Of a stretch of DNA of 51,333 nt, positions 26,297 through 37,395 are shown in pieces. The position numbers and the translations under genes were made by a program. Position 1 is the first letter of the stretch. Every line of letters begins with the position of its first letter. The notes below the pieces were generated by a model. The model was given only the letters and a program-made list of their open reading frames with translations, did no database searches and was not told the origin of the DNA. Source of the DNA: Lysobacterales bacterium (lineage in GTDB: Bacteria > Pseudomonadota > Gammaproteobacteria > Xanthomonadales > SZUA-5); NCBI GenBank assembly GCA_019187485.1, contig JABAQR010000027.1, forward strand, positions 1-51,333, given 5' to 3'.

Positions 26297-29122
26297 ATGA
26301 GTAACGACCAGCCCTCCAGCCTGCGTGCACTGTTCGACCTGCTGAGCGAGATGCCGGAGGCGGCGCGCGCCGAATGGCTGGACCGCCATTGCCCCGATGT
26401 CGATTTGCGCCAGCGTGTCGAGCGCCTGCTGCAAGCGCAGGCGCGCACCGCCGATCCACTCGCCGTGGCGCCGCAAGCGCGCCTCGCCGCCCTGTCCGGT
26501 GGCGAGACGAGGCCCGCCGAACTGCGCCAGATCGGCGGATTCACGTTGATCCGGCCGGTGGGCCAGGGCGGCATGGCCACGGTCTACCTCGCCGAACGCA
26601 GCGATTTCAGGCAGCGCGTGGCGCTCAAGCTGCTGCATCGCACGATCCTGTCCGACCTCGACCGCAAGCTGTTCGAGCGCGAGCGGCGGGTGCTCGCCAG
26701 CCTGGAACACCCGAGCATCGCGCGCCTGATCGACGGCGGCATCAGCGAGGCGCAGCAGCCTTACCTGGTGATGGAATTCATCGAGGGCGAGCCGATCACC
26801 GACTACGCGCGCCGGCAGGCGCTGTCGCCCGCGGCGCGCGTGGCCCTGCTGGCGGACGTCTGCGACGCGGTTGCGATCGCGCATGCGCAGCTGATCGTCC
26901 ACCGTGACCTCAAGCCGAGCAATGTGCTGGTGACCGCGGACGGGCGCTGCAAGCTGCTCGACTTCGGCGTGGCCAAGGTGCTCGCCGACGACGCCGACCT
27001 GACCGGTCAAGGCTGCGCCGGCTTCACGCCCGCCTACGCCGCACCGGAGCAGCGCCTGGGGCGCAACATCAGTGCGGCGACCGACATCTATGCGCTTGGC
27101 GTGATGGCGCTGGAACTGCTGATCGGCGGCAATGGCGACGATTTGCGCAGCCTGCCGGCCTCGCAGGCTGCCGAGCGCGTGCCGGGCGCCGAGGCTGCGC
27201 CGCCGGCGACCCGGCGCAACCTGGCGCGTTTCCTGCGCGGCGACCTCGACAACGTCCTGCGTCGCTGCCTCGACGAGGAACCGCAGCGGCGCTACCAGCA
27301 CGCACAGGCGCTGGCCGACGATCTGCGCCGCTTCCTGGCGCACCAGCCGGTCAGTGCGCACCCGCCGTCGCGCTGGTACCTGGCGCGCAAGTTCGTGCGT
27401 CGCCACCGTGGCGGCGTGGCGCTCAGCGCGCTGCTGGGTGTCGCCACCCTGGCCAGCCTGGGCGTGGCCCTGTGGCAGGGCGAGCAGGCGCGCACCCAGG
27501 CGCGCATCGCGCAGGCGGCGGCCGCCGAAGCCCAGGCGCAGCGCGCGCGCGCCGAGGCCGCGTTGAAGGTGTCGGAGGAAGTCCAGGATTTCCTGATCGG
27601 CATGTTCGACGCCGCCGTACCCACCGTCCCGCAGGCGCGCGAGCCGAGCGTGCGCGACCTGGTGCTGGCGGCCACCGAGCGGGTCGAGAGCGAACTTGCC
27701 GGCCAGCCGCGGGTGGTGCTGGAGTTGTACCGGCGCTTGCGCCAGATCCACAACGTGCTCGGCGCCGACGACGAGGCGCAACGCCTGAGCACCCGCGCTC
27801 GCGAGTATGCGCAGGCACACTTCGCGCCCGGCGACGAGCCGCGCCGGATCGCCGAGTTCGGCGACGCGCTGATGCGCCTGCAGCATGGCGATGCGGCCGC
27901 CTTCGCCGAGCTGGAAGCGGTGCTCGCGCGCGCACCGCCGGGCGAGCCCAGCCTGGAACTGCTGGCCCAGCGGGTGCAGATGGGCGTGATGCTGACCCAG
28001 CGCAATCGCGGCGACGAGGGCCTGGCGCTGCTCGACGGCACGCTGGCACCGCTGCACGCCGGCTGCGAGCGCCCCGACAGCGACTATTGCGAACTGCTGG
28101 CCACCGCGTTGACCAACCTCGGCGCGGCGCACTTCAACGTGCGCAACTACCGCCGAGCGCGCGACTACGCCCGAGAGGCCCTGGACGCCGCGCTGGCCAT
28201 CCATGGCGAGGAGCACCGCGAGACCGCCAAGGCGATCGGCAACCTGGGCCTGATCGAGTCCTACCTCGGCGAAACAGATGCCGCACTCGAACACACGCGC
28301 AAGGCCATCGACCTGGTGCTCTCCATCGAAGGCCCGCAAGGTGCTGGCGCCAATGCCCTGCGCCAGACACTCGCCAATGTGTACGGCGGCAGCGGCCGCC
28401 CGCTGGAGGCGCTGGCGGTGCACGAGCAGGTGGTCGCCAGCCTGGGCGAGCGCGGGCTCGCGGGGCCGAATGCCGGCCTGTATCGCCTGAACTACGCCAA
28501 GGCGTTGCTGGCGGTGGGCCGCTACGACGAGGCCGCGGCGCAGATCGCCATCGTGAGTCCCGCCTTCGAGGGCGACCCGACCGGCAACCAGTCGAACCTG
28601 CCACGCATGTTCGAGGTGCTGGCGGTGATCGCCGCCGAGCGCGATGGCGATGCGGCCGCGGCGGCCGCCGCTGGCGAGCGCGCGCTGGCTCTGCGCCACG
28701 CGCAGCAACCGGTGCGCGCGCAGGAGCTGGCGTCCACCCTGACGATCGTGCAGCGCGCCGCCGCGGTCTCCGGTGCGACGGCGCGGACCGAGGCCTGGCT
28801 GTCCGAACTGCGCGAAGTGATCGCCGGCATCGCCGATCCCTTGCCCGGCGTGCGCCGCGGGTGGTTGCTGCGCGAGGCCGAACTGGCGCTGGCCGCGGGC
28901 GATCTGGACCAGGCGCAGGCGTATTTGCAGGCGCTGCGGACCGAGATCGGCGACGCCAGGCCGAACCCCTTCGGCGACTGGGCCAGCCTGCGCCAGGTCC
29001 AGCTGGACCGCGCCCGCGGCGAGTCCGCGCCAGTGGCGGCGGACTGGCTTGCCGACCTCGAAAGCCGCTGGGGCAGCCAGGCGCCGATCGTGCGCGAGGC
29101 GCGCGCGCTCAGCCCTCGATGA
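26297..29122 (+). CDS. Ser/Thr protein kinase with TPR domain
   Basis: 941 residues. After an 80-residue helical leader the kinase shows PVGQGGMATVYLA, the VALKLL lysine, HRDLKPSNVLV (His202-Asp204), DFGVAK (Asp222) and YAAPEQR. All catalytic residues are present. A membrane helix follows at about 372-394 (GGVALSALLGVATLASLGVALW) and the rest, about 420-930, is TPR-like helical repeats (CELLATALTNLGAAHFNVRN; IHGEEHRETAKAIGNLGLIE) that would face the periplasm. With the sigma factor 3 bp upstream it forms a signalling pair: probably the kinase modifies the sigma factor after sensing through the TPR region. That direction is an inference. Confidence 0.93.
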   Translation: MSNDQPSSLRALFDLLSEMPEAARAEWLDRHCPDVDLRQRVERLLQAQARTADPLAVAPQARLAALSGGETRPAELRQIGGFTLIRPVGQGGMATVYLAERSDFRQRVALKLLHRTILSDLDRKLFERERRVLASLEHPSIARLIDGGISEAQQPYLVMEFIEGEPITDYARRQALSPAARVALLADVCDAVAIAHAQLIVHRDLKPSNVLVTADGRCKLLDFGVAKVLADDADLTGQGCAGFTPAYAAPEQRLGRNISAATDIYALGVMALELLIGGNGDDLRSLPASQAAERVPGAEAAPPATRRNLARFLRGDLDNVLRRCLDEEPQRRYQHAQALADDLRRFLAHQPVSAHPPSRWYLARKFVRRHRGGVALSALLGVATLASLGVALWQGEQARTQARIAQAAAAEAQAQRARAEAALKVSEEVQDFLIGMFDAAVPTVPQAREPSVRDLVLAATERVESELAGQPRVVLELYRRLRQIHNVLGADDEAQRLSTRAREYAQAHFAPGDEPRRIAEFGDALMRLQHGDAAAFAELEAVLARAPPGEPSLELLAQRVQMGVMLTQRNRGDEGLALLDGTLAPLHAGCERPDSDYCELLATALTNLGAAHFNVRNYRRARDYAREALDAALAIHGEEHRETAKAIGNLGLIESYLGETDAALEHTRKAIDLVLSIEGPQGAGANALRQTLANVYGGSGRPLEALAVHEQVVASLGERGLAGPNAGLYRLNYAKALLAVGRYDEAAAQIAIVSPAFEGDPTGNQSNLPRMFEVLAVIAAERDGDAAAAAAAGERALALRHAQQPVRAQELASTLTIVQRAAAVSGATARTEAWLSELREVIAGIADPLPGVRRGWLLREAELALAAGDLDQAQAYLQALRTEIGDARPNPFGDWASLRQVQLDRARGESAPVAADWLADLESRWGSQAPIVREARALSPR

Positions 29123-29192
29123 CCGCGCGCGCGGCGCGCAGCCCGGACAGCGCCGTGGGTGGTGGCAAAGTGTTTGCGCTCGCAGCCCGCGC

Positions 29193-29333
29193 TGTCTTGC
29201 CCCCGAGTCCTTGAACCCGATGGAATGTTAGGAACCCATCGAGGAGCAGGACATGGCGAAGAAGAGCGAGTTGCCAGCCGACAAGCGGGCTGAGACGGTG
29301 CTGTCGCTGCTGAGGAAGGAAGAGCGGCCCAAA
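29193..29333 (+). mobile_element. left end of a TGTCTTGCC insertion sequence, interrupted
   Basis: TGTCTTGCCCCCGAGTCC at 29193 matches the ends of the deleted IS at 23470-24197. An ATG at 29253, with GAGGAG ahead of it, opens MAKKSELPADKRAETVLSLL RKEERPK, the typical start of a transposase HTH region (broken here into two blocks). The reading stops being transposase-like at about 29333, where another element begins. Only the first 140 bp of the IS remain. Confidence 0.7.
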
Positions 29334-29730
29334 GTGATTTCTCGTGGAACGCTCTCCGCCGGCCAGCTCGTCAGGCTGGTCTCGTCAAGGGTGCGCAGCG
29401 GCGCAGCGAACCCTTGAGGAGCCGGGAGCAAGTAGGCCGATCTTGGCGGAATGCATCGGCATTCCGCCTGGCCACTGCTTCGAACTCGAATCGATCATGC
29501 TGCACGAACTGTTCATCCAGGCCCTTGGTCTCGTCAGCCCCTGGCGGGTCGATGATGTCGACTTCCAGCCGACGAAAGGCACGATCCACTTCAAGACCGC
29601 CAAGTACCTGATTGCGGTGATCTACCTGATCGCCGCCAGGCTCAAACACCTGCCAGCCAGTCCGATGCGCACCAAAGGTGCTGTCTCGCCGAGCTTCGCA
29701 TGACCACCTTTCCGCACGAAATCACACGGG
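29332..29730 (+). mobile_element. internally deleted ISL3-like element
   Basis: The edges are imperfect inverted repeats: GTGATTTCTCGTGGAA at 29334 faces a reverse-complement copy (GTGATTTCGTGCGGAA) ending near 29728. About 400 bp lie between, with a single fused reading frame. The element sits exactly where the IS fragment at 29193 breaks off, so it was inserted into that IS. The remaining bases up to 29845 hold a GC-rich hairpin (AACCCCGGC...GCCGGGGTT, 29743-29761) that may end transcription after aceA, whose stop is at 29846. Confidence 0.55.
29497..29703 (+). pseudogene. fused remnant of an ISL3-family transposase
   Basis: The 68-residue frame starts MLHELFIQALGLVSPWRVDD VDFQ (two blocks), the usual N-terminus of ISL3-group transposases. 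After TKGTIHF it passes directly into KTAKYLIAVIYLIAARLKHL PASPM, which resembles the C-terminal end of the same family. The several hundred residues between, including the catalytic domain, are deleted without loss of frame. It cannot be an active transposase. Confidence 0.6.
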
Positions 29731-29742
29731 AAAACCCCGGCG

Positions 29743-29761
29743 GGAAACCCGGCCGGGGTTG
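29743..29761. terminator. GC-rich hairpin downstream of aceA
   Basis: Between 29740 and 29762 a stem pairs CCCCGGC with GCCGGGG around GGGAAACCCG. It lies about 85 bp past the aceA stop on the minus strand. On that strand the hairpin is followed by GGTTTTCCCGTGTGATTTCG, a short T-run, consistent with a weak intrinsic terminator. The call rests on position and stem only. Confidence 0.4.
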
Positions 29762-29845
29762 AGAGTGCAATATCTGCAAAGAGCTGGCGCTCGCAGTGTG
29801 CGCGCCAGTCTCGCGCCGGAATCCGGTGCGAGAACGCGATGCCGC

Positions 29846-31135
<1,290 letters not shown>

Positions 31136-31138
31136 GGT

Positions 31139-32746
<1,608 letters not shown>

Positions 32747-32865
32747 TGGCAGTCCTCGTCAAGGGCTCCGCGCGTCCCCCTCCCAGAGCCCGCGCGGCAG
32801 ATGAACCGAGGCTAACCAGAGACCGATCGAGGGCGCAAACCGGACTTTGGGACGGGGCGGACGAG

Positions 32866-32896
32866 TTGACGGTTCCGCCGACCAGCATCATGATGC
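32866..32896 (+). promoter_or_regulatory. vapBC promoter with overlapping palindrome
   Basis: TTGACG (32866-32871), a 17-bp spacer and CATGAT (32889-32894) fit a sigma-70 promoter. The -10 lies inside the perfect palindrome GCATCATGATGC (32885-32896). Ribbon-helix-helix antitoxins bind such sites over their own promoter, so autoregulation by the VapBC complex is likely. The vapB start is 26 bp downstream of the palindrome. Confidence 0.55.
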
Positions 32897-32922
32897 CCGC
32901 AAGCTTACATCACGGTGCCGAC

Positions 32923-33183
32923 ATGCGCACGACACTGACGCTCGATGACGACGTCGTCGCCCTGCTCGACCGGGCCGGGCGCGAACGCGGGCAGAGCTTC
33001 AAGCAACTCGTCAACGACGCGATTCGTCGCGGTCTTGCGGCTGCGCCGCAGGCGCAGGTCGCGCAGCCGCTGCCGGTGTATTCCTTGCGTACGCAGCCGG
33101 GCGTCGACCTGACGCGGGCACTGCAGCTGGCGGCCGAACTGGAGGATGAAGCGCTGCTCGCGAAGCAGGCGCTCGGCAAGTGA
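32923..33183 (+). CDS. vapB: VapB-type ribbon-helix-helix antitoxin
   Basis: 86 residues from ATG 32923. The N-terminus MRTTLTLDDDVVALLDRAGR, then SFKQLVNDAIRRGL, is the ribbon-helix-helix DNA-binding fold of VapB/CopG antitoxins. The C-terminal half (YSLRTQPGVDLTRALQLAAE) should wrap the toxin. An ATG pair 36 bp upstream is in frame but overlaps the palindrome region. The stop overlaps the toxin's GTG start (GTGA), the usual coupling of such pairs. Confidence 0.88.
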   Translation: MRTTLTLDDDVVALLDRAGRERGQSFKQLVNDAIRRGLAAAPQAQVAQPLPVYSLRTQPGVDLTRALQLAAELEDEALLAKQALGK

Positions 33184-33602
33184 AGGTCGTCGACGCGAAT
33201 GTGCTGATCGCCGCGGCGGTCGTCGACCACCTGCACCACGGCATCGCGAATGCCTGGCTGGAACGCGCTCGCCGCGAGGGCGAGTTGCTGGGGCTGACCA
33301 CCCTGGTGGCCCTCGCCTTCGTCCGCATCACGACCCACCCACGACTGCACGCAGCGCCGCTGGTGCCGGCGCAGGCGGTCGGCTGGCTGCGCGCACTGCA
33401 GGGCTCTCCGACGGTGCGCTGGCTGCACCCGGCGGCCGAGCACCTGGACGCGCTCGAGCGTCAGCTTGCTGGCGTCATGGTCGGCAACCTGGTCAACGAT
33501 GCGCATCTGGCCGCGATCGCGATCGAGAACGGCGCCAGTGTCGTGACCTTCGACCGGGATTTCACGCGTTTCGCCGGACTACGCGTGGAACTGTTGGCGT
33601 AG
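33180..33602 (+). CDS. vapC: VapC-type PIN-domain toxin
   Basis: 140 residues from the GTG at 33180. PIN-domain acids are seen in VVDANVLIAAA (Asp5) and near the end in NDAHLAAIAIENG and TFDRDFTRF. The middle carries LVALAFVRITTHP, the F-x-R-x-T-T block of the VapC subgroup in which the usual Glu is not obvious. VapC toxins are Mg-dependent RNases that cut tRNA or rRNA; the antitoxin encoded just before blocks it. The pair lies between aceBA and ffh, next to a GACGCAAAG element, so it is probably an acquired module. Confidence 0.88.
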   Translation: MKVVDANVLIAAAVVDHLHHGIANAWLERARREGELLGLTTLVALAFVRITTHPRLHAAPLVPAQAVGWLRALQGSPTVRWLHPAAEHLDALERQLAGVMVGNLVNDAHLAAIAIENGASVVTFDRDFTRFAGLRVELLA

Positions 33603-33660
33603 GACGCGCGCATCGCAACGACCGGGGAACTAGTTCCGGCGCTCTTCGCAGCGCCTGTTT

Positions 33661-33764
33661 GTGGACGCAAAGGGACGCAAAGAAAGGCAAGAGCGGGCGG
33701 ACGACTCTGCTTCCGCTCTCCTTTTGCGTCCTTTCATTTCCCCTTTGCGTACTTTGCGTCCAAC
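33661..33764. repeat. GACGCAAAG palindromic element, copy B
   Basis: The left arm GGACGCAAAGGGACGCAAAG begins at 33663; the right arm ends CTTTGCGTACTTTGCGTCC at 33761. Both inner edges read GAGCGG towards the loop, so the stem extends past the array. It is the shortest full copy. It lies between the convergent ends of vapC and ffh, where it could also act as a terminator hairpin for both. Confidence 0.82.
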
Positions 33765-33871
33765 GCTTTTCCACCGCTGGACGGAGCGACCAAGTTTCAT
33801 CCTTCGTGGGCCGGGCGCCCCGGTGTGACGCTCGTTCCAGTCGCGAAGCATGCGTCGCTCCTGCACCAGCC

Positions 33872-35257
33872 TCAGCGCCGGAACCCACCCGGCGGCATCC
33901 CGCCGCCCATCCCACCCATGCCGCCCTTGAGCGCGCGCAGCATGCCCTTGATGCCGCCGCTGGAGAGCTTCTTCATCATCTTCTCCATCATCATGTGCTG
34001 CTTCAGCAGCTTGTTGATGTCGGAGGGATGGGTGCCCGAGCCGCGCGCCACGCGCGCCTTGCGCGAGCCGTTGAGCAAATCGGGGGAGCGGCGTTCCTTG
34101 GGCGTCATCGAGTTGATGATCGCGACCATCTTGCGCAGCTCGCGGTCGCCCATCGCGCCCATCGCATTGACGTCGCCGAGCTTCGGCATGCCGGGCAGCT
34201 TGTCGATCATCGAGGCCATGCCGCCCATGTTCTGCATCTGCAGCAACTGCTCGCGCATGTCGTTCAGGTCGAACTTCTTGCCACTGACCACTTTCGCGGC
34301 CAGCTTCTCCATCTTGTCCTGATCGGCCTTGCGGGTGACGTCTTCGATCAGCGAAAGCACGTCGCCCATGCCGAGGATGCGGCTGGCCACCCGGTCCGGA
34401 TGGAAAGGCTCGAGCGCATCGAGCTTCTCGCCGGCACCGAGGAACTTGATCGGCCGCCCGGTCAGGTAGCGCACCGAGAGCGCGGCGCCGCCGCGGGCGT
34501 CGCCATCGGTCTTGGTCAGGATCACGCCGGTCAGCGGCAGCGCCTCGGCGAAGGCCTTGGCGGTGTTCGCCGCGTCCTGGCCGGTCATGCTGTCGACCAC
34601 GAACAGGGTCTCGATCGGCTTCAGCGCGGTGTTCAGCTCGGCGACCTCGGCCATCATCGCCTGGTCGATCGCGAGCCGGCCGGCGGTGTCGACGATCAGC
34701 ACATCGATCAGTTGCCGGCGCGCGGCGTCGAGCGCGCCACGCGCGATGTCGAGCGGCCTCTGCTCGGGCGTGCTCGGGTGGAACTCGGCACCGACCTGGC
34801 CGGCCACGGTCTCCAACTGCTTGATCGCGGCCGGACGGTAGACGTCGCAACTGACCAGCATCACGCGCTTGCGCCGGCGCTCCATCAGCAACTTGGCGAG
34901 CTTGCCGCTGGTGGTGGTCTTGCCCGACCCCTGCAGACCGGCCATCAACACCACCGCCGGCGCCGGGCAGTTGAGGTTGAGCTCCTCGTTGCGCGCGCCC
35001 ATCACCGCGACCAGTTCGTCGTGGACGATCTTCACCAGGGTCTGCCCGGGCGTCAGGCTCTGCAGCACTTCCTGGCCGACCGCCCTGCCCTTCACGCGCT
35101 CGATCAGCGCCTGCACCACCGGCAGCGCGACATCCGCTTCCAGCAGCGCGATGCGCACCTCGCGCAGCGCCTCGCGGATGTTCTCCTCCGACAACCGCCC
35201 GCGCCCGCGCAGGCGATTCACGGTCTCGGTCAGGCGCTTCTGCAGATTCTCGAACAT
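33872..35257 (-). CDS. ffh: signal recognition particle protein Ffh
   Basis: 461 residues from ATG 35257 (MFENLQKRL). An N domain is followed by the G domain with GLQGSGKTTTSGKLA (G1), DTAGRL (G3) and TKTDGDARGG (G4-G5), and by the Met-rich M domain (QMQNMGGMASMIDKLPGMPK; KQHMMMEKMMKKL) that holds signal sequences and SRP RNA. With 4.5S RNA it targets membrane proteins to FtsY. The tail GGMGGMGGGMPPGGFRR is Gly/Met-rich as in relatives. A TTG three codons upstream is the only other start. The gene stands alone; no rpsP or SRP RNA gene is nearby. Confidence 0.97.
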   Translation of the reverse strand: MFENLQKRLTETVNRLRGRGRLSEENIREALREVRIALLEADVALPVVQALIERVKGRAVGQEVLQSLTPGQTLVKIVHDELVAVMGARNEELNLNCPAPAVVLMAGLQGSGKTTTSGKLAKLLMERRRKRVMLVSCDVYRPAAIKQLETVAGQVGAEFHPSTPEQRPLDIARGALDAARRQLIDVLIVDTAGRLAIDQAMMAEVAELNTALKPIETLFVVDSMTGQDAANTAKAFAEALPLTGVILTKTDGDARGGAALSVRYLTGRPIKFLGAGEKLDALEPFHPDRVASRILGMGDVLSLIEDVTRKADQDKMEKLAAKVVSGKKFDLNDMREQLLQMQNMGGMASMIDKLPGMPKLGDVNAMGAMGDRELRKMVAIINSMTPKERRSPDLLNGSRKARVARGSGTHPSDINKLLKQHMMMEKMMKKLSSGGIKGMLRALKGGMGGMGGGMPPGGFRR

Positions 35258-35567
35258 GGGTGGCAAGTCGTGATCGAACGGAGGGTGCGGACTCTAATGC
35301 CTGTGCGCCGAGGCCGGAAGCTCGACACGGACAAGCAGCCGGCCCGGGAAATGCGCACCCATGCAGCGAGGCATGCACGACGGAAATCGACGATCCCCCG
35401 TTGGTGGACAACGATCCGCAGGACAGGCATCGCCATGCGCGCGGCGTCCGACCCTTTTCGGTGTCGGCCCACGGAGATCGTGCGCCACACGCAGTGCGCC
35501 CGTCTGCCCATCGGTACCGCGCACGCCGAAGATCCCGGGCTTGCCGCGGACAGGACGCGACATCCGA
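35258..35567. other. 310-bp gap without a recognisable gene
   Basis: The stretch between ffh and the metallopeptidase-like gene, both on the minus strand, must carry the ffh promoter. Frames that are open here give Arg/Ser-rich products with no family resemblance. No hairpin with a T-run, RNA gene or long repeat was seen. Confidence 0.6.
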
Positions 35568-36332
35568 TCAGCCTTGATCCTGCTTCGCGCTACCTTCCAG
35601 CAAGCGCGACCAACTGCGGTCGATCTGCTGGTACTCGTCGGGGCAGCGTTCCGCGCGCTCGGCCGGCAACCATTCTTCGTCGACCAGATGGGCGTGTTTG
35701 TCGGGATCGCTGCCGTACACCCAGCAGACCAGGTTGTAGTACCGCTGCGAATCCAGCGAGTGCTCATCGGCGAAATCGCTCTCGTAGAACTCCTTGTCGG
35801 AGGCCTCGGCGCTCACGTAGTAGCTGAGCGCGGCATCGAGCACGGCGGCGTCGCCCTCGGCGTTGTCGATCAGCGACCAGGCGGCGAGTTGGTCGACGGC
35901 GTCTTCCTCGCGGCCGGTGATCGGCAGGTCGAGCACATCGATCAGCGCGTGTCCGAATTCGTGGAAAAGCACGACGATGTAGGCGTTCCACGCCGCTTCG
36001 TCGAGTTCCTCCTCGCTCTCGTACTGCTCGGCGAGGGTCTCATAGTAGGTATCGAGCAGTTCGAGGCACATCGAGATTTCACGCGTCGACGAGTCGTAAA
36101 AGGCATTGGCCTCGCCGCATTCGACGAAGCGTAGACCTACTTTCTGCGGCAGCCGCATCGACTCGTTGATGCCCTTGGCGAACTCCTGCAGCACGCCGGC
36201 CTTGTGCAGTTCCTGGGCAAGCTCGCGGTACTTGGCACTTTCGAGCTTGGGTGCGAGCACCTCGATGCGGGCGTTCGCCAGCACCGGAAGCAGCAGCAGG
36301 ATCCAAGGCAACAAGACTCGCAGCATGCGCAT
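35568..36332 (-). CDS. DUF4344-like zinc metallopeptidase, exported
   Basis: 254 residues with a signal peptide (MRMLRVLLPWILLLLPVLANA). The metal site HEFGHALID (HExxH) is clear, with a downstream acidic segment GREEDAVDQLAAW providing the third ligand candidate (Glu/Asp). Two conserved Cys sites (FVECGEANAFYD, ISMCLELLD) may form a disulphide. These features fit the DUF4344 putative metallopeptidase family. Substrate unknown. It lies alone on the minus strand, with an unrelated exported protein gene divergent from it. A run of nine or more C bases (about 36339-36347) marks the upstream gap. Confidence 0.8.
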   Translation of the reverse strand: MRMLRVLLPWILLLLPVLANARIEVLAPKLESAKYRELAQELHKAGVLQEFAKGINESMRLPQKVGLRFVECGEANAFYDSSTREISMCLELLDTYYETLAEQYESEEELDEAAWNAYIVVLFHEFGHALIDVLDLPITGREEDAVDQLAAWSLIDNAEGDAAVLDAALSYYVSAEASDKEFYESDFADEHSLDSQRYYNLVCWVYGSDPDKHAHLVDEEWLPAERAERCPDEYQQIDRSWSRLLEGSAKQDQG

Positions 36333-36421
36333 CGCGACCCCCCCCCGGACAGGTCCGCCGGGAAGGCTAGCAGAGGCGCGCGGCGAAGCCCGGGCGGGAG
36401 CATGACTTTCGGGACTGTTCG

Positions 36422-36443
36422 GTGTGCTACGTCACTAGCACAC
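36422..36443. promoter_or_regulatory. perfect 8-6-8 palindrome upstream of an exported protein gene
   Basis: GTGTGCTA-n6-TAGCACAC, with no mismatch, ends 27 bp before the ATG at 36471. Size and symmetry fit a dimeric repressor site; a short leader hairpin is the alternative. A ribosome site (CGGAGCGG) lies between it and the start. Confidence 0.55.
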
Positions 36444-36470
36444 TAGATTCCCCAACCACCGGAGCGGACC

Positions 36471-37352
36471 ATGAAGAAGAGCGTGTTGTCGATCTCCCTG
36501 CTGCTCGCGAGTTTCTGCGCGACCACGCCGCCTGTGCACGCGGCCGATGCACCCGCCGTACGCGCCAGTGCCGTCGTCGCGACCGACCCGGCGCAGCAGT
36601 TGCGCGAGGTGACGCAGATGCTGCGCGCCAACGATCTGGCGGGCCTGGTGCGCCAGATGATGTCGGCCGAGGAGTTCCAGCGCTTGCGCCAGGAATACGA
36701 ACTGGAACGTTCGCGCCCGATCAGCGACGAGGAGCGCGCCGAATTCGAGCAGAAGATCGCGCGTTTCGTGGCGCCGGATGCGGTCGATCGCCTGATGGAG
36801 GAGATCGAGCCGAAGCTTGCCGAAGCACGCCCGCAGGCGGCAGGCGCAATCATGATGGCGATCGGCGGCCTGCAGATGGCGCTGGCCTCGCCGGAAACCG
36901 AGCTCACCGAGGAGCAGCGCACAATGCTGCGCCAGGCGCTGCCGGGCATCCAGGCGTGGATCACGAGCACCGATTTCCTCAGTTCGCAGACCGCGCGCCA
37001 GGCGCTCACCTACGTCACCGACGCGGCGCGCGCGAGTGGCATCGGCAACCTCGACCAGTTGCGCATGCTCTCGCTGGAGGAAGTGCTGGCGCACGGCGGC
37101 CGCATGTTTGCCGCCGGCAAGCGCGCACTGCAGTTGTACGGACTCGACTTCGACGCGATCGCCGCCAGCGCCCGCTACGAAACCGTGTCGGTCGAAGGCG
37201 ACCGCGCCCGCGTGCGCGCCACGATCACGGTGTTCGACGCGCCGCTGTCGGGCGAACTGGAACTGCGCCTGGTCGACGGCCGCTGGATCGGCAAGGACGC
37301 CCACATCAAGATCCGCCACGACGACGAGGTCGAGGAGAGCTCGGAGAGTTGA
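36471..37352 (+). CDS. exported protein of unknown function
   Basis: 293 residues with a clear signal peptide (MKKSVLSISLLLASFCATTPPVHA, cut before ADAPA). The mature part is mostly helical and acidic: LREVTQMLRANDLAGLVRQM, then LPGIQAWITSTDFLSSQTAR. The last 70 residues turn to beta-strand (VEGDRARVRATITVFDAPLS GELELRLVDGRW, two blocks), like a small NTF2 or DUF-type sensor domain, and the end is a run of acidic residues. I do not recognise the family. A perfect palindrome in its leader suggests that it is regulated on its own. It is convergent with the NCS1 permease. Confidence 0.8.
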   Translation: MKKSVLSISLLLASFCATTPPVHAADAPAVRASAVVATDPAQQLREVTQMLRANDLAGLVRQMMSAEEFQRLRQEYELERSRPISDEERAEFEQKIARFVAPDAVDRLMEEIEPKLAEARPQAAGAIMMAIGGLQMALASPETELTEEQRTMLRQALPGIQAWITSTDFLSSQTARQALTYVTDAARASGIGNLDQLRMLSLEEVLAHGGRMFAAGKRALQLYGLDFDAIAASARYETVSVEGDRARVRATITVFDAPLSGELELRLVDGRWIGKDAHIKIRHDDEVEESSES

Positions 37353-37395
37353 GCACAGGACCAGCGGCCGCGGCGCGCCAGCCGCGGCCGCTGGC

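Noticed and set aside
25727..28708. 993-codon minus-strand frame opposite the sigma-kinase genes
   Set aside because: It spans two real genes and their junction and has no recognisable domain.
29253..29430. Small plus-strand gene starting MAKKSELPADK as a functional HTH regulator
   Set aside because: It lies just inside an IS end matching the other IS remnant, and the frame turns into unrelated sequence at the ISL3-like insertion, so it is a transposase fragment.
35230..35511. 93-codon minus-strand frame upstream of ffh
   Set aside because: It overlaps the ffh start in another frame, is Arg/Ser-rich and has no ribosome site or resemblance to a known family.
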